Part shown: positions 45,389 through 55,470 of the stretch, piece after piece | Layout of the letters: each line of letters begins with the position of its first letter | How positions within the stretch are numbered: the first letter of the stretch is position 1 | Assembly: GCA_003194525.1 (NCBI GenBank) | Contig: NBIV01000072.1 | Span: forward strand, 1 to 64,000 | DNA: 64,000 nucleotides | From: Gracilariopsis chorda | Taxonomy: Eukaryota > Rhodophyta > Florideophyceae > Gracilariales > Gracilariaceae | Reading direction: 5' to 3' | Translations under genes and position numbers: made by a program | Notes under the pieces: model-generated | Databases searched by the model: none | What the model was told of the DNA's origin: nothing | The model's input: only the letters and a program-made list of their open reading frames with translations

Positions 45389-46214
45389 TGAAGTGCAACG
45401 CCCTCAGGGACGGATTCTTGGTACTTGAACGCTTTCCCGATATTATCGGTTGTGTAGTGTGTATATGAACTACGCCCCACTAAGGTGGATATGGACACGT
45501 GGGACACGGTTTTGGGTCAATTGGCGGTTGGCCACAGTAGTGGGTGTTGCCACGAAATGTGGAGTATTTTAGTTAATAATATTTATTATTTTCACACCCA
45601 TTTCTGGGAAGCTAGTACTTAGTGCGACGGCGCACTGCCGTCGCACCAGTAAACCTTCCCCAACAAGGGACCCCAACCTGGGGAATTGGCTCTAGTTGTT
45701 GCCGCTTGCGCGCGTACTCTACTCCTCCTTGGAGGGAAACGCCGTAAACCACGGGACATCTAACCCCCTTGCACATCTAAAGAAACCCATCACTGGGAGT
45801 ATAATTGTTCCAATCATATTGGTGTTTCGCCCTGTATAGGGAGTCCTGTCCACCGGCATTGCCGTATCTGCTCGTCGCTCTCGCGACTCACATCGTCCTC
45901 TCTTCCTCCTCTTCGCCCTTCCTTTTCCCCTTTTTAGGGTAGCAGCTCCCGCTATCTGCGGCCCTCGTGTGCGCATCCGCTCACACTTCCCCACTTACGT
46001 GGAAACATACCTCTACTGAGGATAACACCCCGCTCACGCGGATACCGATTCTTCACCTTCACCTCCCTGCGCGAGTCGCGACAGGTGTCCCTGGTCTTAC
46101 AAACCGGCTCCGCCGTGACACCTCTGGGAGGGCTCTACCCAACTGGGTTCACCTCGTGAGAGGATGATCCCGAACGTCTCTCGGTGTTTTTCCCCTTTGG
46201 GGCATTGCACCACA
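45389..46214 (+). repeat. 3' LTR of Ty3 G1
   Basis: 826 bp counterpart of 34668-35494, followed by the target duplication AATTA (46215-46219). Confidence 0.95.
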
Positions 46215-46764
46215 AATTATGTCAAGGATCACTAAGGGTCAGACCCTCGGCTTCCGGTTAGACACTCCGGATGTGAAGTGGATTCTGCAGCCTACCTACC
46301 TCTGCACTAACCAGAAGCAGGCGCATACAATCCTTACAGGGCTTCCCGAGGAGAGCTACTAACAGCGGGATATGCTTTCACTCTATACCCAAGCTGGCCC
46401 TTTGCAGGAAAGGTTGCACGGCACGTCGCCTGCGGACAGCTTCCCGTCAACCACCTCCATCCGGGAACCACCAGGTCTTTCGACCGTCACCGTTATCCGA
46501 GCAAAGCTCTGGTGGGGGCTCACAGACGACATAAACGCCTTTGGTACACACTACCCGTCTCCCATCCACGCCAAGGGCGCTTCAACCGGTCTCAGCGACG
46601 GTAATGCCCCACCCCAAGTATGCACAAAGCGGCAAGCGCCTCACTAAGTGCGGTTGAGAGTTGATGGTTGATAGTAATAGTTGAGACAGTTGTGGGGGTG
46701 AGGACTTGAGATGTTGGTCGGTTGTTGAGGTCAGTTCAGACCGAAGTCCGAAGCTCAGAACCTC

Positions 46765-46773
46765 TTTTTATAG
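46765..46773 (-). promoter_or_regulatory. TATA box in the copia H LTR
   Basis: Minus strand CTATAAAAAGAGG, a textbook TATA box about 250 bp from the LTR start. Confidence 0.45.
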
Positions 46774-46959
46774 TGTTTAGAGGCACTACAAACGAGCCAA
46801 ATACGCATTTCTACTTGCTAGTTACTCATGTGTGCGTCTAGGTTACTCCATTGGCTTCTAGAGACCTCTGGAGCTGCACACTAACCAATAATAAAGCGAC
46901 AATTTGCGCCAGCATCACTAAAATACTGTAGTCTTTGCTGGGCCAACAAAGCGTGCAAT

Positions 46960-47012
46960 GTGGTAGACACTACTGGAACATTCTACACGTGTGTTCCAGC
47001 AATGTCTGGCAC
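46960..47012. repeat. inverted repeat at the start of LTR H
   Basis: Arms 46960-46980 and 46992-47012 (GTGGTAGACACTACTGGAACA against TGTTCCAGCAATGTCTGGCAC, shown as 21-base arms) pair with only three mismatches around an 11 nt loop. It lies just inside the LTR start. Confidence 0.7.
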
Positions 47013-47023
47013 ATTCCGCAACA

Positions 47024-47866
47024 TTTGCGAATGACAAAAATGATGGGCTTTCTGGAATTGAATCGTCGAAAGGCTCGAATCCGCGCAGCAACGTACTTGC
47101 TCCACTTGCTGAAAGCAGTATTGGCTTTTGCGTCATTGGAGGGCCCAGGAAACAGTTGAATAAAGGTGTTCATGCAGAAGTTGTTCGGCGTAGTGGCGCC
47201 ATTTGCAGGGTATGACTCGGCTCCAACGCCAATCCCAAAGCGTAAGTAGTTGACATTCGTATTATCTTCAAAGCGAGCAACAAACTGTCGAAGAGCCTGA
47301 GCGTATTTGGTGTACACTTCAGCCCGCCAGAACTTGGGAAGTGGCAACGCGCCCAGTGAAGTGGTGCCTTGCGTCGTGCCATCCGGGCACTGGAATATCA
47401 AGTCCGGTTGGTCGAGAATATACTGTGGCGTTGCGGACTGTCCAGCAGGGAAACTCTGGTCTTCCTTCTGAACGGCGGGCCATACCAGCAGATTTACCTT
47501 TTGGCCTCTCGCCACCCACGGTGCCATCTGCTGCTCCACGAATCCCCAATCGAAGGATCCCCTGCCGTTGGCATCACGTTTGTCGAAGGCAGCCCAAGGA
47601 ATAACAACGGTTCCACCAGACGTGAGGCGGTCTTCGTGAGCACACACAATGTTCCGATTGGCTAGCTTGCCGTCTTTCCTGATTGTAGCCTCAGGAAGAT
47701 TGGAGAAAACTACGTACAAGCCTGGGGCAAAGCCATTTCTTGCGGTGGTGGAGTGGGCGCCTTTTAGTTGATCGCAAGGAGCAAAGACAGCGTCTAACGG
47801 ATCAGGGTTGCAGAGCGCAAACCGCACAAGCGTGAGCAACAGAGCTGAGTACAGATGCGCGGCCAT
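47024..47866 (-). pseudogene. glycosidase-like secreted protein, N-terminal half
   Basis: Start chosen at MAAHLYSALLLTLVRFALC (47866), because this is a clear signal peptide. An in-frame Met at 47980 would put 38 non-hydrophobic residues before it. The mature part reads like the first strands of a (beta/alpha)8 glycosidase: GLYVVFSNLPE, GGTVVIPWAAFDKRD, WVARGQKVNLLVWPAVQ, KYAQALRQFVARFED and YLRFGIGVGAESYPA, with the Glu of GAES as candidate general acid. It ends after KPIIFVI where LTR H begins. The C-terminal half is at 33907-34455. Uninterrupted up to the insertion, so the break may be recent. Confidence 0.6.
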
Positions 47867-48102
47867 TATATCACCCACGAACAGCATGTATCCGGTACGC
47901 GGCTTGACACTCGAGAGTCGGGCGGATCGAAAGCGCGGGTCGTTCTTCTGTATGGTAGGGCACGAGGGCCGCAGTTTCACGTTCCAACGCAGTCCGCGAG
48001 CTTTTGAGGATTGCAGATATTAATTTTTAAACGTGCGCTTTTGGGGGATGCCAGCACCGCTCACGAATAATTACGTCCAACAATTAAAACGAACCGTACT
48101 GT
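47867..48102. other. upstream region of the glycosidase-like gene
   Basis: Short region between the gene start and copia E. It carries the E target duplication ACTGT (48098-48102). The gene's original promoter probably extended into what is now the far flank of E (from 53940). Confidence 0.35.
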
Positions 48103-48378
48103 TGTTTTGTGGTAGTCCGACATCGGACTGATGGTCATTGTCGTTGGTGCAGTGGGAGGACGCCCGGTGTAACAACAAAACATACGACACAAGTCTGCCG
48201 GGAGCTTCTGGTTGCTCCGAGAGATTTGGGGCGGTTTAAGTAGGGATACTACGCGACCACTCGGTTACCAGAGAGACTATCGTTGTGATTTTGTGCACGT
48301 ACATGTTGGCTAGCTTGGTATCAAGTTGTACGTGTTCCTCACCCCACCGTGAGCTTCTCGTACGTCACCCAATCCACA
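48103..48378 (-). repeat. 3' LTR of copia E
   Basis: Minus-strand TGTGGATTGGGTGACG...CCACAAAACA. The last pol codons (VDWVTYEKLTVG and stop at 48339) lie inside it. Confidence 0.85.
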
Positions 48379-50018
48379 TACCCCCCCGCCGCGTTAGTAT
48401 CTTTCTTTGACAATCGATACTGACAAGGTGCAAAAAGGCAAAATAATGTTGCGTTATCGGCTTCCTGCCATTTGTTGGCGATTTGTGTGACACCTTTCGC
48501 AGTTTCAATGTTCCAGTAGCCTTGCGCAAACATTTTGTTCAGATTAGCTGTGAAGTGCAATGCTCTCAGAAAGAGATTCTTGGTACTTGGTTGATTTCCC
48601 GAATGTTTCGGTAATGTCGTCATTGCATGAACTACGAACACTAACGGTAGATTTGACACGTGGGATACGGAAAAGTCAATTGACGGTTGGCCACAGTAGT
48701 GGGCATGAACCACCAAAGTGGAGTAATTTAGTTAATTTTATTTATTATTTTTGTACCCATTTTTGGGATGGTTAGTACTTACGGCGCCGGAAGGTTGCCT
48801 TCGCACCACTAAACCTTCCTGAATAAGGGAACCCAACCTGGGGAATTGGGTCTACACCTCACCGCCTTTGCGTGTTCTCTACTCCTCTTTGGAGGGAAGC
48901 ACCGTCACATACGGGAAGTCTAACTCCCTTGCCTACCTAAAGGACCCGAGTATTCGGATTTTTATTTCAGCATTCTTGGTTTTCGCCTTATATAAGGTTT
49001 ATTTACCGCCACTGCCGTTAGTCTTCGTCACGACACTCGTGACTCAGCTCCCCCTCTCGTTTCCTTTCACAGGGTGGCTTTCCCTTTACCCACGGCCCAT
49101 GCTCGCGCGTGTAACTTACGTGGAAACCTCACCTCTCTAGAGGACAACCAACCCCATACATCGCTCCTGCGGATACGCGATTCTTGCCTCAGCCTCCCTG
49201 CGCAGGTCGCAATGGGTGGTCTCGGCATTACAGCCAGACATAATCGTGCCACTCCTGGAAGGGCTCCACCCCACTGGGCTCACATCTAACGAGAAAATAT
49301 CCCGAACGTCTTTCGGTGCGCTCCCGCTTCCGGGCATTGCACTACAAGCTGCCTGTCTCCGACTTCGCTTTGTTAATGCGTCCGCACGATTGAAGGTTCC
49401 TGGGATCCAAGTGATCTGGTCAACATCTCCTAATTCGAACGCATCTCTTATCATCATTACCGTTTTTTTCAGCCCGTATTCCTTGTTCTCTTGCAACGTC
49501 GTGATCATGTCGAATTGTGATTTTGAGTCTACAAATATGCGATGCGGTATCTTTGTGCTCAGAAATTTGCTCTGTAGTGAGAGTTACATGTCGAAGCCGC
49601 GATCTTCCGCCTCCGAACAGGCTAACATCTCCGCACCGAACGAAGAGTATGTTATTCTTTGGTTTTTAATGCTATTCCAGTATAGAGGGTGGATTATGGG
49701 TTCATCGTCGAACATAGTTCTTATTTTGAGCATGCTTATGATACCGGTTTGGCCGTAAAGATTCTCATTTCTGCTGTATGAGGCATATCAGAGACTAATC
49801 AGTGATGCATGTTGTATTCTGACGGGTCTGATGTATCGGATCTCCGGCTCCAACGACTGTATCTCTAACAGCATCGCATTTGCGTCTCTGAGGTGCTTCA
49901 ATCTAAGATTCCCTAACGTTTGTTGCATGAAGGAGGTGACTAACGAGGCTTGAAGTAAGACAGCTGATCCCATGTATATCAGTGTTCCTGCCATGGGTCG
50001 ATATTGCTGAATTGCCTA
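48339..50018 (-). pseudogene. copia E RNase H and pol C-terminus
   Basis: Same frame as the upstream pol ORF. The TAG at 50016 separates it from RT. RNase H reads YMGSAVLLQASLVTSF, then YSSFGAEMLACSEAEDRGFD, FVDSKSQFDMITTLQ, and TWIPGTFNRADALTKR. Other in-frame stops are a TGA at 49788 and one near 49590. The frame is interrupted by the solo LTR (48551-49346) and resumes at NLNKMFAQGYWNIETAKG, ending at 48339 within the 3' LTR. No frameshift outside the insertion. Confidence 0.8.
48551..49346 (+). repeat. solo LTR of the G1 family
   Basis: 796 bp, TGAAGTGCAATG...GCACTACA, with a perfect 5 bp duplication AGCTG (48546-48550 and 49347-49351), inserted in copia E. It is clearly homologous to the G1 LTR but diverged. 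Many of the small hairpins are kept with both arms changed. It remains after recombination between the two LTRs of a former full element. Confidence 0.9.
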
Positions 50019-52580
50019 TTCTGTTGGTTTCTCGTTTCTTACGCGTTTGCGTGCTCTAAAGAGAGGGTTTGGGTGTATTCTTGTCATGGTTGGGTATATG
50101 GAGAGTGTAAGATTCGTGTCATCGTCTTGTAGGATATCGCACCCTGCAAATGATATTTTGTCTCCTATGCGAATCTTTCCTACCTCGAATTCTTTCTGCA
50201 AATCCGCGATAAACTTCTCGATTCGTGTGATGGATCCTGCTACCAGTAGATCATCTACAAGCTTGGCAATTATGAGCATGATTCTTCCTGTGGTGTCTGT
50301 TTTCAAGAATAACTGATTCACGCCGAAGACGCGCTCCAATCCTGCTTGACCGAGCATCCATGTCTCAATGCGCTTCGCCCACTTTCGGCCGGCTTCTACT
50401 ATTCCGTACGGAAGCTTGGTGAGTTTCCATAATATGCCTTTCCTTTTCGAGAACTCTGGTGGCGGTCTCACAAAGATTTCTCGTGTAATGAGTCCACTTT
50501 GCAGATACGCACCTTTGACGTCTGCCACACCGAATACGAAGCCAAGGCATAGTGCGATACTCAGAAGCATTCGAACTACCAACATGTCCGCGTTCGAGCA
50601 ATCTTTCCGGATCTCGTCTTTCAGCTCGTCCCTATTACCATGTGTAACGAGCCTGGCTTTCAATTTGAGTTGGTGTTCTTCGTCTTCTTTGACCTTGTAC
50701 ACTGTGTGAGAGGATATGATGTTTGCGGTTTTGGGTACGTCTCTTTCCTCGACTTCCGTGTATGCGTGTACCCAGTTGTCATCATGCTCCTTCTCGATAT
50801 CTTTCTTCAGAATCCATGGTGGTGCAAATTGCATCTCCCGTCTAGTGACTTGTCTCCAGCTGATGACCCCTTGTAACTGTTTGAGTACGTTCTGCTCGTC
50901 GGATTCTAGAGAGCATTGCATGTCTATATTCGGGTTGTTTTGTAGTGGTGATGCATAGCTCCCTATCTCCTTCTGTGCTCGCTCTGCTTGTAGAAGTTCT
51001 GCCTTTTCTTGGGAAATCATCATGGCATCAGCAACTGCATCTTTTCCAGGATCGGTAGTGTCACGTGGAGAGAGTGTGAGATGGAAATAATCCTCCATGA
51101 GGCCTTCAGATAACTCCCGTGCTAGTTCGGAATTAGGTCGTAGTCTGATATCATTGTATCCAATCTTCGATATCGGTGCTTTGTCGCTGGTCCGTACTTC
51201 CACCAGGTGTTGATGGGGTTGTACGACCTTCCTTGGTTTCCAGACGTCGGGCTGGTTCTGTGCAGTTGTGCGGAAGAAGAACAAGATGTCGTCACCTGGT
51301 TTTATAGCCGATTGCGGGATTTTGGAATGGTCGTTTGATTTCAATAACCGATGAATCGCTCTTGTTGCTGATTGCTCTTTGTAAGCAGTCAGCAGCTCTT
51401 CTGTCACGACTTTTCTTGGTGCCCCTAAGATGGCGGGGGCGTACCCTTTCGCTAGCTCAATGCTGCTCATGGCCTTTGACCCGCTGAAGCAATTAGAAAA
51501 GAATATGGCTCTAAACAACAGAAGGCGGTCACTTCCACTGGTGTTTTCGAATTGGAGTTTCTCTAATATCCGCTTCACGACGCCTTTCTTCCTTTCGACG
51601 ATCCCTGTCTTATTATGTCTCCTAACTGGTCGAGCCTTGTAAGATACTCCCTGGTTGTGCAAGAATTCTTTCACAGCTTTAGAGTTCATTTCGTCATCAG
51701 CCGACAGTGCATCTGGTCTGCCATGTCGGTGCAACCATTCACTCTCGAGGACCTGTATTATAGTCTTCGCTTCTCTGTCTTGTGTGATCACGGCTTCCGA
51801 GTAGCCTGTACCTGCATCTATCATGTGGAGTAAAATATACTTAGTATTCCGGATGGAACAGAACACGAAGTCAATTTGTATCTCTACGTTGAATGCTTCG
51901 TTGACGTGTGTGATAGATATTTTCTTTGACGGAACGGGCATTCTTGATCGTGCACATACTGAACAGTTCTCCGATATGCGCTTGACTTCATTCTGTAGTT
52001 CTGCGGAATCGTATCCTGCCCTTTGACATAATTCGACAATCTCGTCCGGGTGCCCGTGAGTTAATCGATGTAACCGTTTAGCTAACGTCTTTGGCCTACA
52101 TTTCCCTACTCTTGTGTTCAAGAGGGCCTTCACCGATGGCACGATCGCGATTCTGGACCGTTGATTGAGCGTTCCTTCTTCGGTGATATAAATTTCAAAC
52201 TCACGTGGTTCGGTGTCTGTGGGTCTCTTCACACTCAAGACGGGTGGTTGTTGTTGATAGTTGGTTACCCTATATTTCTTCACATCCAGTCCAATCGTCA
52301 AGGGCGAGTCGTCGTCTACAAGATCAAACGTGAGATCTACGGTCTTATCGTTCATGTCTTCAATCGATAGCGTCCATGAGAAGATGACGGGTTTGGGGTC
52401 AATGCCCTCGTGTTCCCAACCTCGATTATAGACCTTCCTAGGCTTGTCTGGCTCAAACGGAATCTGTAGCACTTCACATAGCAACAATGCAGCTTCTATA
52501 CCACCAGATGACACTGGATTGCCTTTATCCATTATGGGGTTCGGATTTTTAGTGAAATCCGGACCCCTTACTGAAAACAC
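50016..52580 (-). pseudogene. copia E pol: protease, integrase, RT
   Basis: 854 uninterrupted codons. The N-terminus is protease-like, with the catalytic triad apparently DKG (PIMDKGNPVSSGG) and a C-terminal LTIGLDVKKY. Pre-integrase zinc residues: HRLTHGH and CSVCARS. Integrase core: first Asp in EIQIDFVF, second in ALSADDEMNS, third Glu in KTGIVERKKG. RT: KLKARLVTHGNRD, FGVADVKGAYLQSG, TKLPYGIVEAGRKW and LVDDLLVAG (LVDD in place of YVDD). The ORF is long and open, but the DKG triad and the downstream stops suggest it is no longer active. Confidence 0.85.
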
Positions 52581-53770
52581 GGTTTGGCATCTCCTTTCCT
52601 GTCCTTCTGATCATTCGGGTAACGTGGTTTCTTAGACTGTAGAAATCTCGTTTTCTTTGAGTATTGTTCATTGCTATTACGATCGTTAGGGTATGTTCCG
52701 GGCGTCTCGTTTCCCATCTCTAGTTGATTCCTATCGCGTTCTTCTGTGGCATACCTTTTGAACCGACGGCGTTTCTTGGGATTGCGGTTTGTGTTCATCA
52801 TTGCCTAAGCAGATTCGGCACGTTGATCGGACACTTTTTCTTCTTCAAGATCCTTTCCTTCGAGTTCAGCCTCACCAAGCACGTTGACAACGTCTTCGAG
52901 TCCTATCCATACAAAGCTTCCATCTTCGTCATGGTTACGATGGAATTGCTGGGTCGCGTTTTCTAGTACTTCTAGAAAAGATTCGATGTCGTGGTCGGAA
53001 GATTGTTCTGGGTACTTTGCGTGTAGTTTTTTGAGGAATCCTACGATCTTTTCGAGACGGTGTAGATTGATGGAAACTACAGCTTCGACCTCTCGTTTTT
53101 TTGTCTTGCAGACGTTCACGACATTGTTCATCATGTTTGAGAATGTCTGAGAGGTCAATCCGGCGTTTGAGAGACATGCTATGGCTAGGTTTTGGCTCTC
53201 GCTTGAGTCTTGATCGGATTTTGTGAGGTCGAGATAGGACATGGCAGGTCCCGTACAGCGGTCTAAATAGTCTGCGATAGACTCTGAACTTTTTCGTTCG
53301 CAGGAATGCGCCTTGTTGTGTAGCCTTGCCATTCTGCGCAGACGATCTGTCGTAGAATTTTTTGCAACAAGGTTTACAATCTTCTTGATTATTTCAAGTT
53401 GGCAAATATTGTGTTCTTTCTTAACTCTTAGTCTGAGCTCTCCCTTGCGTACCGCTTTCTTCACAATTCCCTTCTTTCCAAATTATAAAGACCGGTAAAG
53501 AGTCATCGAAAGCGTTCCAGCTTCTGCTTTAGCCCGATTGTCGCCGTAGGTCGCACGAGCTTCTAGATTCTCTGCCAATTCGAATACGGCTTCGCGCCAT
53601 ATCAACTTGTCTGTCCCATGCCTAAGCTTGGGTGGCGTCATTATGTTGTTAGTATCGAAGTCGCCCTCTGGGCCCATAACTGTTTTGTGGTAGTCCGACA
53701 TCTGACTGATGTTCATTGTCGTTGGTGCAGTGGGAGGACGCTCGGTGTAACAACGAAACATACGGCACAA
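52568..53770 (-). pseudogene. copia E gag
   Basis: One frame with in-frame stops at 53483 and 52805. Gag-like helical region: RLRRMARLHNKAHSCERKSS, SIADYLDRCTGPAMSYLDL, NLAIACLSNAGLTSQTFSNM, then a C-terminal basic tail (NRNPKKRRRFKRYATEERDR). No CCHC knuckle is visible; the basic tail may replace it. The first part overlaps the LTR and the primer-binding site (MNISQMSDYHKTVMGPEGD). Its end overlaps pol: TGTTTTCAGTAA, where a -1 slip on TTTT would enter the pol frame. Confidence 0.7.
53661..53676 (-). other. primer-binding site of copia E
   Basis: TGGGCCCAGAGGGCGA, four bases inside the 5' LTR. It shares its first eleven bases with the motif of copia D and nearly so with B2 and C. Confidence 0.6.
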
Positions 53771-53939
53771 GTCTGCCGGGAGCTTCTGGTTGCTCCGAGA
53801 GATTTGGGGCGGTTTAAGTAGGGATACTACGCGACCACTATCGTTGTACGTATGTGTACGTACATGTTGGCTAACTTCGTGTCAAGTTGTACGTGTTCCT
53901 CACCTCGCCGTGAGCTTCTCGTACGTCACCCAATCCACA
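53681..53939 (-). repeat. 5' LTR of copia E
   Basis: 259 bp, near-identical to 48103-48378 except for a 17 bp indel and a few substitutions. The outer flank has the ACTGT duplication. Confidence 0.85.
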
Positions 53940-53944
53940 ACTGT

Positions 53945-54373
53945 AAGTGCAGAGGCTCCACAACATACCGCTGTGAGCATCCAAGCTACGAAATGCTCCT
54001 CTCCAGCGCACTACCCCCCATGACTGCTTACCTCTTCAATCAAACTATTCTATGGGTGAAGTGCGCAGACAACGTCTTCTATCTGCCCTCTAATCACCTC
54101 AAGACCACCGGTATTGCAGCCCTACACACCCACGTGTTCAATCTTGGATTTCTTCTTCACATTTCTCGGCTTAAATGATCCCCCAGCTCCGGAAGGAAGG
54201 TTGCTGGTATCCGTAAGAGACCCAAACGCCCGTCCATTGCGCTTTCCTCGTTAGTGGACGGAATATGGGTACATCTCTTGAAGGCGGGTCGGTTTGCCTC
54301 AGCTCCCTCTATTGAAGACAATAAAACGGTGTTCAATCATTATTTTCCAATCTATCAGTGAAGTAATCAGTGG
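53945..54373. other. flank of copia E, no supported gene
   Basis: Minus-strand open frame across the E end (VAWMLTAVCCGASALTV, hydrophobic) and a 53-codon plus frame (from ATG at 54018) are both unrecognised. This stretch was contiguous with 48097 before E inserted. Confidence 0.3.
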
Positions 54374-54462
54374 GTATTGGCAGCGCTAGGACTCGCACCC
54401 GGTGTCACGGTGTTCCGGAAACATGGCCCCACGGCGGTTACCAGCTCAGCTGTGGCCACTCA
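54374..54462 (-). ncRNA. tRNA-like sequence with Pol III boxes (weak)
   Basis: Minus strand GCTGAGCTGG (A-box-like, 54441-54450) and GGTGCGAGTCC (B-box-like, 54389-54399), with weak acceptor pairing GTGGC/GCTGC. The T-stem has one mismatch. Probably a tRNA-derived repeat. Confidence 0.3.
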
Positions 54463-55470
54463 TGTGCTTGCCCAAGTCATATGGCTGGAGATATTGAAGT
54501 ACTGATAGTGTCTTCGATCTGCAGCTCTCTGGCACTACAGTGCCCTCCATGATACATCGACGTCCCGAAAGATCAGTCATTACAAGGATTACCTTTGCGA
54601 TCCCAAGAATGGAGCATGAATCCGATCTGTTCAGCTCGTGGTCGGCGGGGGATATTGAACGTGGATATTTGAAACCCTATGACAGGTTCCCGTCTCGGCA
54701 GAGCGAGCTGACGTGGTGCTAATCTCGGGGTTGGGAGATCCGACAAGTTCATCAGACACGATGGATCCTCACATCTTGTGCTTATGCGAGAATTCCAATT
54801 TGGGGAGGATCATAGCATACCCCTATTGGGGGATAGTTTTGGAGGGCGGTCTTTGAATGGGGCCTTTCACGCGGATGCCAGTGGGCAGCAGTTCATGAGC
54901 GGTTTTGTGGAAGGCCATCTTCGACAATATTCGAAGCCTGGTTTCAAGTTTGAGATGAGCGGGCACTACGATATGGTGGTGTGCTGGTGTTTGGTGCTGC
55001 TTCTGGCCAGAGCGACGGCTATGGTTTGGATCCCAGCACAAACGGAAGAGCGTTATGAATCCGCAGACAGGAGCGGGCCCTTTGAAGAAGGAAGACAATA
55101 CACTTGCACCAGTTCATGGAGACTGTAAAATGACACAATCTCGTGTGCTCATGATTAACGCTCGCTAAGTAGCGCGAATTTGAATCACAAGCTGCTAATG
55201 TTGTTACCTTGTGCTAGTAACAAGAACACTTTTTAGTATCTTAATGGTGTAAACGTGAGCTTTCGTAGACAGCTAGTATATCGAGCCGTGGCCATTTGCC
55301 AAGGGTGATAAGAGAATGTAGCGAAAGCAGAGGACGCTAAAGGGCGGTGGTGTAGGTCATCAGCCTGCAGAATGTAGACACTCAAGTACTTTCGTAATCC
55401 TTTTTTGACCATAATGGGCTAGATCAATACTTTCGTTATTTCTGCAATATAAAAGGTATGGATGTAATCG
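54463..55470. other. unrecognised open frames
   Basis: Two plus-strand frames, 54540-54722 and 54778-55128 (116 codons, FGEDHSIPLLGDSFGGRSL..., with a hydrophobic stretch MVVCWCLVLLLARATAMVW). I recognise neither. They may be parts of one decayed gene or chance frames. A TATA-like TATAAAAG lies at 55449-55456. Confidence 0.25.

Larger units (their letters stand above)
34668..46214 (+). mobile_element. Ty3/gypsy chromodomain element G1
   Basis: Full-length element, 11,547 bp. 5' LTR 34668-35494 and 3' LTR 45389-46214 differ at about 22 positions (my hand count), so insertion is fairly recent. The 5 bp duplication AATTA is perfect (34663-34667 and 46215-46219). Gag, protease and pol lie in three successive -1 frames. 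A 602-codon ORF runs antisense between pol and the 3' LTR. The element is exceptional for its density of short perfect inverted repeats in LTRs and genes alike. Few inactivating changes are present. Confidence 0.95.
46220..47023 (-). mobile_element. copia H: 5' LTR and leader
   Basis: On the minus strand a copia LTR starts TGTTGCGGAATGTG at 47023, inside the glycosidase-like gene, and has a TATA box TATAAAAAG at 46773-46765. The leader (46640 down to 46220) shares the GCTTTCAC...GCTGG...CTTG pattern and neighbouring bases with the C and D leaders. It is cut by G1 at 46219. I did not find its gag, so the element is truncated or lies rearranged beyond G1. Confidence 0.5.
48103..53939 (-). mobile_element. 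Ty1/copia element E, complete
   Basis: Minus-strand copia element of a different lineage from A-D. LTRs 53681-53939 (259 bp) and 48103-48378 (276 bp, with a 17 bp insertion). Perfect 5 bp duplication ACTGT (48098-48102 and 53940-53944). Gag then pol are each in one frame, with a -1 step between. The element carries a solo LTR of the G1 family inside its RNase H. Its small LTRs and LVDD RT signature recall the GalEa/red-algal type of copia elements (from memory). Confidence 0.85.

Noticed and set aside
48339..48716. 125-codon minus ORF as a host gene
   Set aside because: Its first part is antisense to the solo LTR. The rest continues the copia E pol frame across the insertion and ends in the E LTR.
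54540..55128. Possible viral or enzyme remnant
   Set aside because: No motif could be recognised on either frame; kept only as an unrecognised stretch.
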